Source: Bernardetiaceae bacterium | Lineage (GTDB): Bacteria; Bacteroidota; Bacteroidia; Cytophagales; Thermoflexibacteraceae | DNA length: 34,213 bases | Direction of reading: 5' to 3' | Assembly: GCA_025454895.1 (NCBI GenBank) | Contig: JALONO010000075.1 | Location: 1 to 34,213, forward strand | Part shown: positions 1 through 9,100 of the stretch, in pieces | Layout: each line of letters begins with the position of its first letter | Position numbering within the stretch: position 1 is the first letter of the stretch | Translations under genes and position numbers: made by a program | Notes under the pieces: model-generated | What the model saw: the letters and a program-made list of their open reading frames with translations, nothing else | What the model was told of the DNA's origin: nothing | Databases searched by the model: none

Positions 1-843
1 CACAAAGCGGTTGTTGTCCACGTAGCTGGGCAGCATTTTGGCCCCGTTGGGCACGGCCCCTTCCAGCACGATCCAGCCTTGGTAACCGATTTCGTCGAGC
101 ACTTGCCGGACTTTTTGGTAGTCCACCTGGCCCTGGCCTAGCAGCGAGCCGTTTTCTTTAAAATGGATTTCGCAGATGTTTTGCTTGCCTAGCCAGTACA
201 TTTCTTCAAAAATATCGTAACCGCGCACGGTGGAGTTGCACACATCGTAATACACCTTTACGTTGGGCGAGCCAACGGCGTTGACGATTTCCATGCTCTC
301 GCGGGCGCTCAGCCACGACTCGATGCCCAGGGTTACTTTGGCCTTTTCGGCCTGGCCCGCCACTTTTTTGAGCCGCCCGATCACGGTTTTTTTACCCGCC
401 GGGTCGTTGCGGAGGTCGCCGTTAGGTTCAAAAAACGCCAGCAGCACCACGGGGGCCTTCAGGTTCTTGGCCACTTGAATGCTATCGGCCACCCATTGCT
501 CGGTGCGCGGGTCGGTTTTGTAGGGTACGTGGTTCAGTTCGCCAATGGCCAGGCCGCCCACCGCCACTTTGTGCTTTTTGGCGGCCTGGCGGTAGGCTTT
601 TTGCACCTCGGGGCGGCGGAGTTGCATGTCGTCTTGGGCGGTGCCCAGGCTCACCTGCACACCGTCCAGCCCAATTTGTTGGGCCAGGGCCAGGGCTTCC
701 ACCTTGCCCATCGCGTCCAGCGACCAGTCGCAGGCCCCGATGCGGAACCGGGGGCGCGGCCCGGCCCACAGCGGGGCAAACGGGGCCAACGAAAATGCCA
801 GCGCGCTGGCAGACAACTGTTGGAGGACTTGGCGGCGGTTCAT
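1..843 (-). CDS. Sugar phosphate isomerase/epimerase-like TIM-barrel protein, 3' end cut by window edge
   Basis: The minus-strand frame starts at the ATG complementary to 841-843 and stays open for 281 codons to base 1. The N-terminus MNRRQVLQQL followed by a hydrophobic stretch ending near PLWA looks like a Tat-type export signal (RR at 3-4). The body resembles the xylose isomerase-like TIM-barrel (AP endonuclease 2) superfamily. Four candidate divalent-metal ligands sit in the expected order: E175 (LGIESW), D200 (YYDVCN), H227 (EIHFKE) and E261 (VLEGA). Such exported proteins in Bacteroidota usually act on sugars or inositols in the periplasm, but the substrate cannot be read here. It diverges from the plus-strand OmpA-family gene and no operon partner is visible. 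The family call is fairly firm; the specific reaction is unknown. Confidence 0.85.
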   Translation of the reverse strand, partial: MNRRQVLQQLSASALAFSLAPFAPLWAGPRPRFRIGACDWSLDAMGKVEALALAQQIGLDGVQVSLGTAQDDMQLRRPEVQKAYRQAAKKHKVAVGGLAIGELNHVPYKTDPRTEQWVADSIQVAKNLKAPVVLLAFFEPNGDLRNDPAGKKTVIGRLKKVAGQAEKAKVTLGIESWLSARESMEIVNAVGSPNVKVYYDVCNSTVRGYDIFEEMYWLGKQNICEIHFKENGSLLGQGQVDYQKVRQVLDEIGYQGWIVLEGAVPNGAKMLPSYVDNNRFV

Positions 844-1070
844 GGGCGAAGTAAGGTTGCTCGGGCTGCAATTTACACGCTAGGGCGAAATTGTGCCAAA
901 TGCGGCGGTCTAACGGCCAGCTGGGCAAACCCACTTTTTTCCGCAACTTTGCCCAGCACAGTTTTTGTACTGGCAAGGGCGCGCCGGGCGGCCACGCTTA
1001 CCGTCGGGCTTAAAATACAATCGGGATCGAGAAATCGCTCTAAATTATTGACAATCAGGTTAGTCAACAC

Positions 1071-3017
1071 ATGAAAATCTTCAACATCGGTTTAAGGGGT
1101 CGCGCCGCCGTTTGCGGGCTGCTGGTTTGGTGGGCTTTGGCCCCAGCGGCTTGGGCCCAGTTGAGCACTACTTCGAAAAAAGCCGAAAAACTTTATGAGG
1201 AGTCGAAGGAGTACCTGCGGGCGCGCGACTTTGATCGATCTATCAAGGCCCTCAACAATGCCATCGAGGCCGACCCCAAATTTGTGGAGGCCCATTTTGC
1301 CCTGGCCCAGGCTTATTCCACCTTGTTGCAAAAAGAGAAGGCTGAGGTGCATTTCCGCCGGGCGGCCGAGCTAAGCCCCGACGACAAACGGTTTGCCCCG
1401 CTTTACCTGCAAGTGGCCCAGTTAGACTTGCAGGCGGGCCAGTTTACCCCGGCCAAGGCCAACTTGGAAAAGTTCATCAAATACGCCAACCCCTCGGCCC
1501 AGCGGCAAATCGACGCGGCCAAACGCCAACTGGCCGACTGTAATTTTGCCATTGAGGGCATCAAGAACCCGCTCAACATCAATCCCCGACCGGTGAGCAA
1601 AAACATCAACCGCCAAGCGTTGCAGTTTTTTCCCGTCCTCAGCGGCGACCAGCAGCAAATGTTGTTCACCGCCCGGCTCAGCCCGGATAAAAACAGCGAT
1701 GAGAATATCTACATCAGCACCAAAGCCAATGGCGAATGGGGCGAGCCGGTGTACCTCAAGGAACTGAACACCCACACCAACGAGGGCACTTGCACCATGT
1801 CGGCCGACGGGAAGACCCTCATTTTCACCGTTTGCCAAGAAAGCGAGAGCCGCCAAACCTTTGGCAGTTGCGACCTGTTTGTGAGCTACAAAGTAGGCGG
1901 GGTATGGCAGGCCCCGCTCAACCTGGGCCGCGAGGTCAACTCGGACCGGTGGGATACCCAGCCCTCGCTCTCGGCCGATGGGCGCACGCTCTACTTCGTT
2001 TCGGACCGGGCGGGCAGCGTGGGCGGCACCGACATTTGGCGTTCGCGCCGCAACGAAAAAGGCCAATGGCTGCCCGCCGAAAACCTGGGCCGCGAGGTAA
2101 ACACCCCCCGCAGCGAGCTAGGCCCGTTTATCCACGTGAACGGCAAAACGCTCTATTTCGCCTCCGACGGCTACGTGGGCATGGGGGGCTACGACCTGTT
2201 TAAAACCGAACGCGAAGGCGGCCGCTGGGCCACGCCCCAAAACCTGGGCTATCCGCTTAACGACCAGCGTAACCAAGTGGGCTTGTTTGTAACCGCCGAT
2301 AGCAAATGGGGCTATTACTCGCACGAGGTGAGCAAAAACGGGATGCCCCACAGCAGCGAAATTTACGAGTTTGAACTGCCCGAGGCCATTAAGCCCAAAA
2401 CTTCGAGCAATTATGTGAAAGGCGTGGTGTACGACGCGGCCAGCAAGCGCAAACTGGCCGCTAAAGTGGACCTGGTGAACCTGGCTAACGACACCACCGA
2501 GGCCACCGTTAGCTCCGATGCCGTGGACGGCGGCTACCTGATCACCCTCAACCGGGGCAGCGAGTACGCGCTGTACGTCAATTGTCCGGGTTATTTGTTC
2601 AAAAGCCTCTCGTTCAACTATGCGGGCAACGAGGGCACGGACGTGGTGATCGACATCCCGCTCGAGCGCGTGGGCAAAGGCTCCAAAATTGTGCTCAACA
2701 ACCTCTTTTTCGAGACCGGCAAGTGGGACCTGCAAGAAAAATCCCAAACGGAACTTAATCGGTTGCTAAGCCTGCTGAAGCAAAACCCGGACATCAAGGT
2801 GGAAATTGGCGGCCATACCGACGATGTAGGCTCCGACGCGGCCAACCTGGAGCTATCCCGCAAGCGCGCCCAGGCCGTGGTGGATTACCTGACTAAGGCC
2901 GGGGTGCCCACCGCCCGCCTGCTGAGCAAGGGCTACGGCGAAACCAAGCCCCAGGCCCCCAACGACGGCGATGCCAACCGCGCCCTCAACCGCCGGATTG
3001 AATTTGTGGTGCAGTAG
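1071..3017 (+). CDS. PorE-like outer-membrane OmpA-family protein (TPR, PD40 propeller, CarboxypepD-like, OmpA C-terminal)
   Basis: The protein has 648 residues. A signal peptide ends at AWA29. TPR-like helices (about 35-140) follow, then repeated PD40/WD40-like blades (about 185-430, with SADGKTL, SADGRTLYF and NGKTLYFASDG), a carboxypeptidase-regulatory-like beta domain (about 440-530) and an OmpA C-terminal peptidoglycan-binding domain (about 540-648, with IGGHTDDVGSD and LSRKRAQAV). This is the domain order described for PorE of the Porphyromonas T9SS, which is thought to tie the machine to peptidoglycan. No lipobox cysteine is obvious, unlike a lipoprotein form. The nearby PorP/SprF protein and type-B sorted cargo fit a T9SS role. 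Bacteroidota often carry several PorE paralogues, so this could be a cargo-specific one rather than the core subunit. Function is inferred from architecture. Confidence 0.85.
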   Translation: MKIFNIGLRGRAAVCGLLVWWALAPAAWAQLSTTSKKAEKLYEESKEYLRARDFDRSIKALNNAIEADPKFVEAHFALAQAYSTLLQKEKAEVHFRRAAELSPDDKRFAPLYLQVAQLDLQAGQFTPAKANLEKFIKYANPSAQRQIDAAKRQLADCNFAIEGIKNPLNINPRPVSKNINRQALQFFPVLSGDQQQMLFTARLSPDKNSDENIYISTKANGEWGEPVYLKELNTHTNEGTCTMSADGKTLIFTVCQESESRQTFGSCDLFVSYKVGGVWQAPLNLGREVNSDRWDTQPSLSADGRTLYFVSDRAGSVGGTDIWRSRRNEKGQWLPAENLGREVNTPRSELGPFIHVNGKTLYFASDGYVGMGGYDLFKTEREGGRWATPQNLGYPLNDQRNQVGLFVTADSKWGYYSHEVSKNGMPHSSEIYEFELPEAIKPKTSSNYVKGVVYDAASKRKLAAKVDLVNLANDTTEATVSSDAVDGGYLITLNRGSEYALYVNCPGYLFKSLSFNYAGNEGTDVVIDIPLERVGKGSKIVLNNLFFETGKWDLQEKSQTELNRLLSLLKQNPDIKVEIGGHTDDVGSDAANLELSRKRAQAVVDYLTKAGVPTARLLSKGYGETKPQAPNDGDANRALNRRIEFVVQ

Positions 3018-3071
3018 GGGGGAGGGCTCATTCTTCTAACTCCGATCTCTCAGTTCCCCCATCCGAGGCAA

Positions 3072-3104
3072 AACCCTCCAAGAGTTTGGAACTCTTGGAG
3101 GGTT
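3072..3104. repeat. Perfect 15-bp palindrome with 3-nt loop (terminator or interspersed palindrome)
   Basis: The left arm AACCCTCCAAGAGTT (3072-3086) pairs perfectly with the right arm AACTCTTGGAGGGTT (3090-3104) around TGG. It lies 55 bases after the OmpA-family stop. No T-run follows on the plus strand, so it is not a textbook intrinsic terminator, though it could end or protect the transcript. Its extreme symmetry suggests a mobile palindromic element of the REP type. Copy number outside the window is unknown. Confidence 0.6.
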
Positions 3105-3222
3105 GGCCTTAAACGTTGGTAGTTTACGACTCGATGCCGGGCGCAGTTAAGTGCATCTTTTAAACTTGTTTGGCCAGATTAGCCTTACTTAGGTCTTCAG
3201 GGCTTGTTCATCGGCGGCTTGT

Positions 3223-3268
3223 CTTGTCCAAATTGGCTCGTGGTATGCCAGGGGTTAATTTGGACAAG
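3223..3268. repeat. 12-bp inverted repeat with 22-nt spacer
   Basis: CTTGTCCAAATT (3223-3234) is matched exactly by AATTTGGACAAG (3257-3268). It lies in the 347-base gene-free stretch 3018-3364, which is AT-richer than its flanks and holds nothing else recognisable apart from the palindrome at 3072-3104. It may be an operator or a transcript hairpin upstream of the GLPGLI gene, or a relic. No promoter of the TAnnTTTG type is seen between it and 3365. Confidence 0.4.
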
Positions 3269-3364
3269 GTAAGCTTGATAGACATTAATCCAATTAGCTC
3301 ATTGTTGTTCTTGTTTCGCAGCCTAACTTAGAGCGATAGTGTCCTGTCTCAACCTTTCTATATT

Positions 3365-4170
3365 ATGTTAAGCCAAATTTTGTTTAGTATTTTAGGCTTA
3401 GTCGCTTTACTAACCCTTCCAGTCCAAGCTCAGCCCAAAGCCTTCCAGGGCTGGGTGAGCTACCAAGGTCTACCACTTCCGAGTGACGTAGTTTCATCTA
3501 AGTTGACTGACACTTTATTCATTGCCGGGCCGGACAGTGCGGTACATAAAAGGATGAGCACCAGCCGTTACTATGATTTTCCCGTGGTTAAGCAAATCAC
3601 TTCCTTCACTATTTATGGTCAGCGCACTCGCCGCTTTTCCTATTTACACCATACCCGATTGGACAGGTCTATCAGCGAACCGACGTTATTAGAAGGGATA
3701 TTCCTTGATTCCCTCGAGCGGGCCAGGTGGGCTAAGCGCACCGTAGAAATCATACCGCTCGACAGCACCAAGAGTATTCTAGGCTACCCCTGCCGCCTGG
3801 CCTTGGTCAAAACCCGGCACACCTACTTCGGCGAGCCGCGCGAAGCGTCCGTGATGGTGTTCTACACCGATCAACTGCCCAACGTAACCGACGAGTACGA
3901 CGGGCTGCCGGGCCTGCCGCTGGAGACCTGGACCCCCACCGACCGCCCCCGGCCCGACGGTAAGCTCCACAACCACCGCTGGGCCACCAACATCGTGGCG
4001 GGTGGCATGTTCCCTTGGGCCTATTTTGAGCCGCGAAAAGTGTCTGATAACATAGTCAAAAAATTACCACCTATCAAATATAGCCAAAGCTATTTGAAGC
4101 GGCTTAAGTGGCCAGCCCCGCTGCGCCCCCCCGGCCCCGCCCAGGCAAATTCCCTTGGGACCGGTCATGA
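3365..4170 (+). pseudogene. GLPGLI family protein, probably frameshifted at a C7 tract near its 3' end
   Basis: The ATG at 3365 opens a signal peptide ending near PVQA22. The body carries the family signature as GLPGLPLE at about residues 181-188, preceded by MVFYTDQLP. GLPGLI proteins are secreted Bacteroidota proteins of unknown function. As sequenced, the frame runs on to 4381, over 200 bases into the next gene, with an implausible tail. Adding one C to the C7 run at 4126-4132 would move translation into the frame ending at TGA 4168-4170, which overlaps the ATG at 4167 of the next gene in an ATGA arrangement. I therefore place the natural end at 4170. Codon use in the first 400 bases is AT-richer than in the rest. 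The frameshift may be a homopolymer sequencing error rather than a true mutation. Confidence 0.65.
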
Positions 4171-4776
4171 AGCGGGGCAAGCGTTGGTGGTGGGCCGGGC
4201 CGGGGGCAGGCCTATTGCTACTGGTTGCGTGGTGGCTGGCCAGTCAGGCATCGCCCGCTGGCTGGCGGGCCAAGCAGGTTACCGCCGACTCGCTGTTGAC
4301 CAGCCTTCGCCCACTCATTTGCGCGCAGTTGCCTGCGGCCTACTATCCCCAGCAAGAGGTGGTGGCCATTGTGTATCCTGAATTGTTGCGTTACGCCCCG
4401 GTGCAAGATATGATTGAGTGGGAGGTAAGCCGTAGGTTGTTCCGCCTCCGACTCGGCGCAAGTACGGGCCGAAAGGTTGGCCCGGTTGGAGCAACCAAGT
4501 TGGCAAATCCAGTACTTGAAGGGGTTTTATGAGGTCGTGCATCACAAATATCCTCAAGTTAAACAATATGCACCCGAGAAAAGGGTGCGCCTCATGGCTT
4601 TGGCCTATAACGTTGGTTTCCACCTGCCCGAAGCCAAGCTGTGGCAATGGCAATCGGTCAAATACTTCCCTTATGGCAATATGGCCAAATTTTTAGGGCA
4701 AGCTAACACCCACAGTTACACCGACTTGGCGGCGCAATTCTTCTTGCAAGCCCCAAGCCATGTGTGGTGCGAATGA
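4167..4776 (+). pseudogene. Broken gene for a lytic-transglycosylase-like or related membrane-anchored protein, two frames
   Basis: The first part starts at ATG 4167 (MKRGKRWWW, then a hydrophobic anchor) and reads well to about 4440 (YPELLRYAPVQDMIEWEV), then drifts out of coding-like sequence. From about 4441 the next frame reads naturally through QPSWQIQYLKGFYEVV and LMALAYNVGFHLPEAKLW to the stop at 4774-4776. The two parts look like one gene split by a frameshift, possibly with loss of an internal segment. The PEL-RY and AYNVGF elements recall a Bacteroidota family I associate loosely with lysozyme or transglycosylase folds, but that function is uncertain. The predicted start overlaps the corrected GLPGLI stop, suggesting the two were translationally coupled. 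Confidence 0.5.
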
Positions 4777-4853
4777 GGTTAACCTGGCCTCCAGCCTAAT
4801 GCAAACGTTCGTCTCAACCCTGTATTCTCCCGCCAACGGGTTAACTCTGGCCC

Positions 4854-4898
4854 AAAAAAACCAACCCCAAAGGCTTAGAGAACCCTTGGGGTGGTTGG
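4854..4898 (-). terminator. Intrinsic terminator of the PorP/SprF operon
   Basis: Read on the minus strand, a hairpin formed by the segment around CCAACCACCCCAAGGG and its partner around CCTTTGGGGTTGG (plus-strand 4861-4898) is followed directly by a run of seven T (plus-strand A-run 4854-4860). It lies 40 bases beyond the PorP/SprF stop, between convergent genes. Confidence 0.75.
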
Positions 4899-4937
4899 TC
4901 ATCCTCATTCATCGGTTTACTTGCTGAAAATCAACGG

Positions 4938-6020
4938 TTAAAACCCGCGCCGTTTGCTGCTGGTTTTGGGCTTTTGCTTGGGCGTGCGTTTCATGTACAG
5001 GCGGTTGGGCCTAAAAGTAGGCCCGGGGCTGGACGGGTGCTCGATTTTACGCCGGAATTTGGTGTTGCTGCGGCCTTTTTGGGCACCAAACACCTTGGTT
5101 TTTAGGTGGTTGAACTTGTAGCCCAGCATAATCTCGTTGGTGCTGCCCGCAATGTTCTGGATCTCGGAGGTGGCGAAGTCGCGGGCGAAGCCCACCCGCA
5201 GGCGCTTGATGTGGAGGCCCACCGCCGCCACGCTGGAATAGTTGGTGCGGTAGGCCGCGTTGAACCACAGCGTGTTGTTCCAGGTGTACTGCACGCCCAC
5301 GTCGAACTGCATGGGCACGGCCCCGTTGCCCACCCGGCGCACCATCAGCATCGGCTCGATGCGGTGGACCTCGTCAAAGGTTTTGAGCGTGCAGCGGGCG
5401 GCCAGCAAAAAGTGCGGCACCATCTGGATGTCGTTGTCGTTTTGGTCAATGGAGCGCAGGCCCGCCGTGAGAAACTGCGGCATCGTAAACCCGATCTGGA
5501 ACTTGTCGCGGAACATGTAGTTCATCCCAAAAGTGAACTCTACGCCTTGATAGTTGCCCGTGTTGTCAATGATTTTGGGGTCGTTGGGGTTGACCACGTA
5601 AATATTGCTGAGGTCGATGCGGTTGGTTACCAGCCCGCCCGTGAGGCCAAAGGAGAACACGGAGCTGTTTTCGTATAGTTCAAAAATGTGGTAAGCATAG
5701 GTAAAATGCACCTTGTTTTGCTGGAACAGGCCAATCCGGTCTTGGAACACGTTGACCCCCACGCCGCTGCGGTATTCGTAAAACGGCAGGTCGATGGTGG
5801 CCAGCAGGGTGGTGGGCGCGCCGGGAATGTTAGTCCACTGGTTGCGGTAGGTCAAATTGACCGAGGCAAAGCGGTCCAGCCCGGCCCAGGCGGGATTGTA
5901 AATGAGCGGGTTGTTAAAGTACTGGCTAAACAACGGCACCTGCTGGGCCTGGATTTTGGGGGTTATCGTAAGCCAGGCCAGGGCGAGCAAAGGGCCGGCT
6001 TTCAGTAATGTTTTCTTCAT
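4938..6020 (-). CDS. PorP/SprF family type IX secretion outer-membrane protein
   Basis: The product has 360 residues with a signal peptide ending at about IQA25. The family's N-terminal block follows: QQVPLFSQYFNNPLIYNPAWAG. A beta-barrel-like region with alternating strands extends to about residue 312 (EIMLGYKFN). SprF of Flavobacterium johnsoniae is needed for secretion of its operon partner SprB, and type-B T9SS cargo genes are typically followed by such a gene. Here the 1209-residue cargo gene lies 103 bases upstream on the same strand, so the pair almost certainly forms an operon. Unusual is a basic, proline-rich tail of about 45 residues (315-360, with FRRK, RTPKQKPK and SSKRRGF) beyond the barrel. 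It could contact peptidoglycan or a periplasmic partner, but that is inference. Confidence 0.9.
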   Translation of the reverse strand: MKKTLLKAGPLLALAWLTITPKIQAQQVPLFSQYFNNPLIYNPAWAGLDRFASVNLTYRNQWTNIPGAPTTLLATIDLPFYEYRSGVGVNVFQDRIGLFQQNKVHFTYAYHIFELYENSSVFSFGLTGGLVTNRIDLSNIYVVNPNDPKIIDNTGNYQGVEFTFGMNYMFRDKFQIGFTMPQFLTAGLRSIDQNDNDIQMVPHFLLAARCTLKTFDEVHRIEPMLMVRRVGNGAVPMQFDVGVQYTWNNTLWFNAAYRTNYSSVAAVGLHIKRLRVGFARDFATSEIQNIAGSTNEIMLGYKFNHLKTKVFGAQKGRSNTKFRRKIEHPSSPGPTFRPNRLYMKRTPKQKPKTSSKRRGF

Positions 6021-6084
6021 AAAACCCTCATTTTGAATACTTTGGTTAGAAAAATCTTTCTGCCTAAATTTTTAACTGGCGAAA

Positions 6085-6122
6085 GGCCCAGGGGCGGCGG
6101 TTGGCTAGGGCCGCCCCCGGCC
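6085..6122 (-). other. GC-rich intercistronic hairpin
   Basis: GGCCCAGGGGCGGC (6085-6098) and GCCGCCCCCGGCC (6110-6122) form a nearly perfect stem around an 11-nt loop, right after the stop of the 1209-residue protein. There is no T-run, so it more likely stabilises or processes mRNA between the cargo gene and the PorP/SprF gene, letting the two be expressed at different levels, than terminates transcription. Confidence 0.5.
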
Positions 6123-6123
6123 C

Positions 6124-9100
6124 TTAGTTGAGCACGGTAAATGACCCTCGGAGCGGCCGGTTGCCCGTGCCCGCCCTAATGAGGTAAAAGTACACGCCGT
6201 TGGGGATCACCTTACCGTCAATGGTACCGTCCCAATTGTTACGGTAATTGCGGCGTTGCAAAATCTCTTGCCCCCAGCGGTTGAAAATGATCACCGTGTT
6301 CTCGGGGAAACTTTCCAACCCGTCCACGTGCAGCACGTCGTTGCGGCCGTCTCCGTCGGGGGTGATGATGTCCACTACGCGCAGTACGTTGGCCAGGTCG
6401 GTGGCCACCCGCACCACCATGGTATCCACACTGGTACACCCGGCCGGGTCGGTGCCCCGCACAATGTAGGTGGTGGTTTCCAAGGGGGCGGCAATGGGGT
6501 TAGGGATCGAGTCGTTGTCCAGCCCATCGCGCGGGAACCACACATAGCGCGAGGCCCCGGTGGCATTGAGGCGGATGCTCTGCCCCACGTTCACGATGGT
6601 GTCAGGCCCGGCATCCACGTCCGGCAAGTCCAAGACCCGGATGGGTACCGACAAACTGGTGTCGCTGAAGCAACGGTTGCTCACAATGCGGCGATAGTAG
6701 GTGGTGGAGTCGGGGCCAACGTCGAGCACCAGGTTTTCGGCCACGGCCCGGTTGATGTTGGTCCACTGGCGGCGGTTGCGCGAGGTTTGCCACTGATAAC
6801 GGAACACGTTGGTGCCGTCGTCGGGCATTTGGCCGCGCAGCGTATCGGGCCGGCTGCCCCGGCAAATGGTTTGGCCACCGCCCAAAATTTGGTTGCCCCG
6901 GATAAACCGGGTGATGAACACCGTGACTACGTTACTGGTATCCACAAAACACTCGGTAAACACCAACCGGCGGAAACGGGAGGTTTGGTTAATATCGGGG
7001 AAGAAGTCTCGGGTGGAGGCCACCGTTTGCCAGGCTTGGCCCGTGCCGCCCACTTGCCGCTGCCAAACGAATTGGAAATTGCCGTCGCCGCCCACGGGCA
7101 CGCTGCCGCGCAGGGTATCGGGGCGCACGCCCAGGCAAACTTCCTGGTTATCGCGGATGCGGTTGTTGTCCACCCGATTGATAATGGTGATTTTGATGAT
7201 ATTGCTCGTGTCGGGCCGGCATTGGTTGGCCACCACCACCCGGCGCACGTAAGTGGTGCGGATCAAGTTGGGCGGCGAGTAGTTCACTGAAGTATCGGCC
7301 AAGGCCCAGCCCAGGGGCCGCCCTAGGGTGTCGGCCTGGGTGGATACCTCCCAGCGGTAGCGGTAACCCCCGCCCCCGCCCTGGGGGATCTCGCCCCGGA
7401 TGGGGTTGATGGGGCTGCCCTCGCACAGGGTTTGGGTACCCGTAATGCGGTTATTGGTCAGGTCCGGCACAATGCTTACAAACACCCGGTTGCTCGTATC
7501 GCCTTGGCAGCCGTTGAACACAATGCGGCGGAAATAGGTGATGCGGCGGGTCAAGAAACCGGGGCGGTACTCCATGCTGGTGCCGGGGTCGCGGCGGTTA
7601 GCCTGGGCGGTATCGCGGCTAAAGCCAGCGGTGTCGATGTTGGCCCAGTTCACGGTATCGGGGGATAGCTGCCACTGGTAGCGGAAACTGCCCAACGGCG
7701 AAGTGGACGAGGTGCCCCGGAGGATCAAGGCCCGGGCACTCACCGTATCGTTGTTACAGTTGATGGTAGAGCCGCTGATGGTGTTAGGCCCGTAGTTAAA
7801 GGCCCGGCCCAGGCGGATCACGTTACTGGTATCGGCCACGCAGCGGCTGCGCACAATGCGGCGGATGAAGGTGGTATCGGAAATATCCTCGACCCTAAAA
7901 GCGATGCTATCAGCCGTGCCCCGGTTGTTCCAGTCGCGCCGGTTGAGCGATGATTGCCAAAGGAAGCTGTACTGCCCACCCCCGCCGTTGATCGAGAAGG
8001 TGCCGCGCACGTTCACGCGCGTGGTGTCGCCCGCGCAAACCACGTCGCGGTCCGAGCGGATGACGTTGCCGTTAATGGGCCTGACCACGCTAATGGCCAC
8101 CACGTTGCTGGTGTCGGTGTTGCAGGGGCCTACCACCAGTCTTCTAAAATAAAGCGTGGTATCGATCCGGTACAAAGGCAAAAAGGTGGAAAAAGTATCG
8201 GCCCGGTTGGCGGTGTCGGCCCGGAGCCAGGTGCGGCGGTTGGCCGAAACTTGCCACCGGAACCGGAAGTTCACCGTGTCGCGGGTGCGCAAAATCGAGT
8301 CGAGGCGGATGGTGTCGCGCAAGGCCAAGGCCCGGCCGCCCCGGCACACCTCTTGGTTAAAGCCCACGATGTTAGACGGGAAACGCGGCGACCGCACCAC
8401 CCGCACCACATTGCTGGTGTCCACAAAGCAGATGCTATCGGCCACCAGTCGGCGGAACAGCACTGTATCGTTGGTGATGCGCTGCGGGCGGAAATTGACG
8501 GTAGCGTCTTCGTTGCGCCAGGTGCGGCCTTGGTTAATCGAGCTTTGCCAGGTGTAGCGCAGCCGACCCGCTCCGCCAGTAACTGGGCTAACCCCCCGGA
8601 AGGTGCGCACCGAGTCGCCCGGACACAAAATGTACGAACTGCGGATTTGGTTGTTTTGGATGCGGCCAATGAAGGTAACCGACACAGTGTTGCTGGTGTC
8701 GGTGGTACAGCGGCCGTCGGAGGCCAGGCGGCGGAACTGGGCCCGCACGCCCAGCGAAGGTGGCTGGTACTCGGCCGTGTTGCCGCCCACGTTTACCCAG
8801 GTACGGCCGCCGTCGGTGGTGCGTTGCCACTGGTAAGTAATGGGTAGGCGGATGGGCGAAGTAACGGCTGGCCCCCGCAGGTTAGGGATGGCCTGGCCTT
8901 CGCAAAACACCGACTCGCGCGGCTCGATTCGGCTCCCACTCACAAAACAGGGGTTTACCCGCACCACCACTGTATTGAGCCACAGGGTTACCCCCGGCAC
9001 GTTGGAGTTGGTGATGCGCAACCGGTAGCCGCCCTGGTCTTGCAACCGGCGGATGTCGTCGATAAACAAGTCGGAAGTGGAGGACGAAGGCCCAAACGGG

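Noticed and set aside
3338-3347. AGTGTCCTGT shared with 31880-31889 as a possible insertion-sequence end
   Set aside because: Only ten bases are shared, flanks differ and there is no transposase or target duplication.
6256-7290. Plus-strand open frame opposite the repeat protein
   Set aside because: The minus-strand gene has a signal peptide, repeated modules and a full sorting domain; the plus frame shows only compositional bias from the same repeats.
6640-8960. Possible CRISPR-like array from evenly spaced similar segments
   Set aside because: The spacing is about 260-300 bases, the similarity is at protein level and the frame is continuous. These are tandem protein modules.
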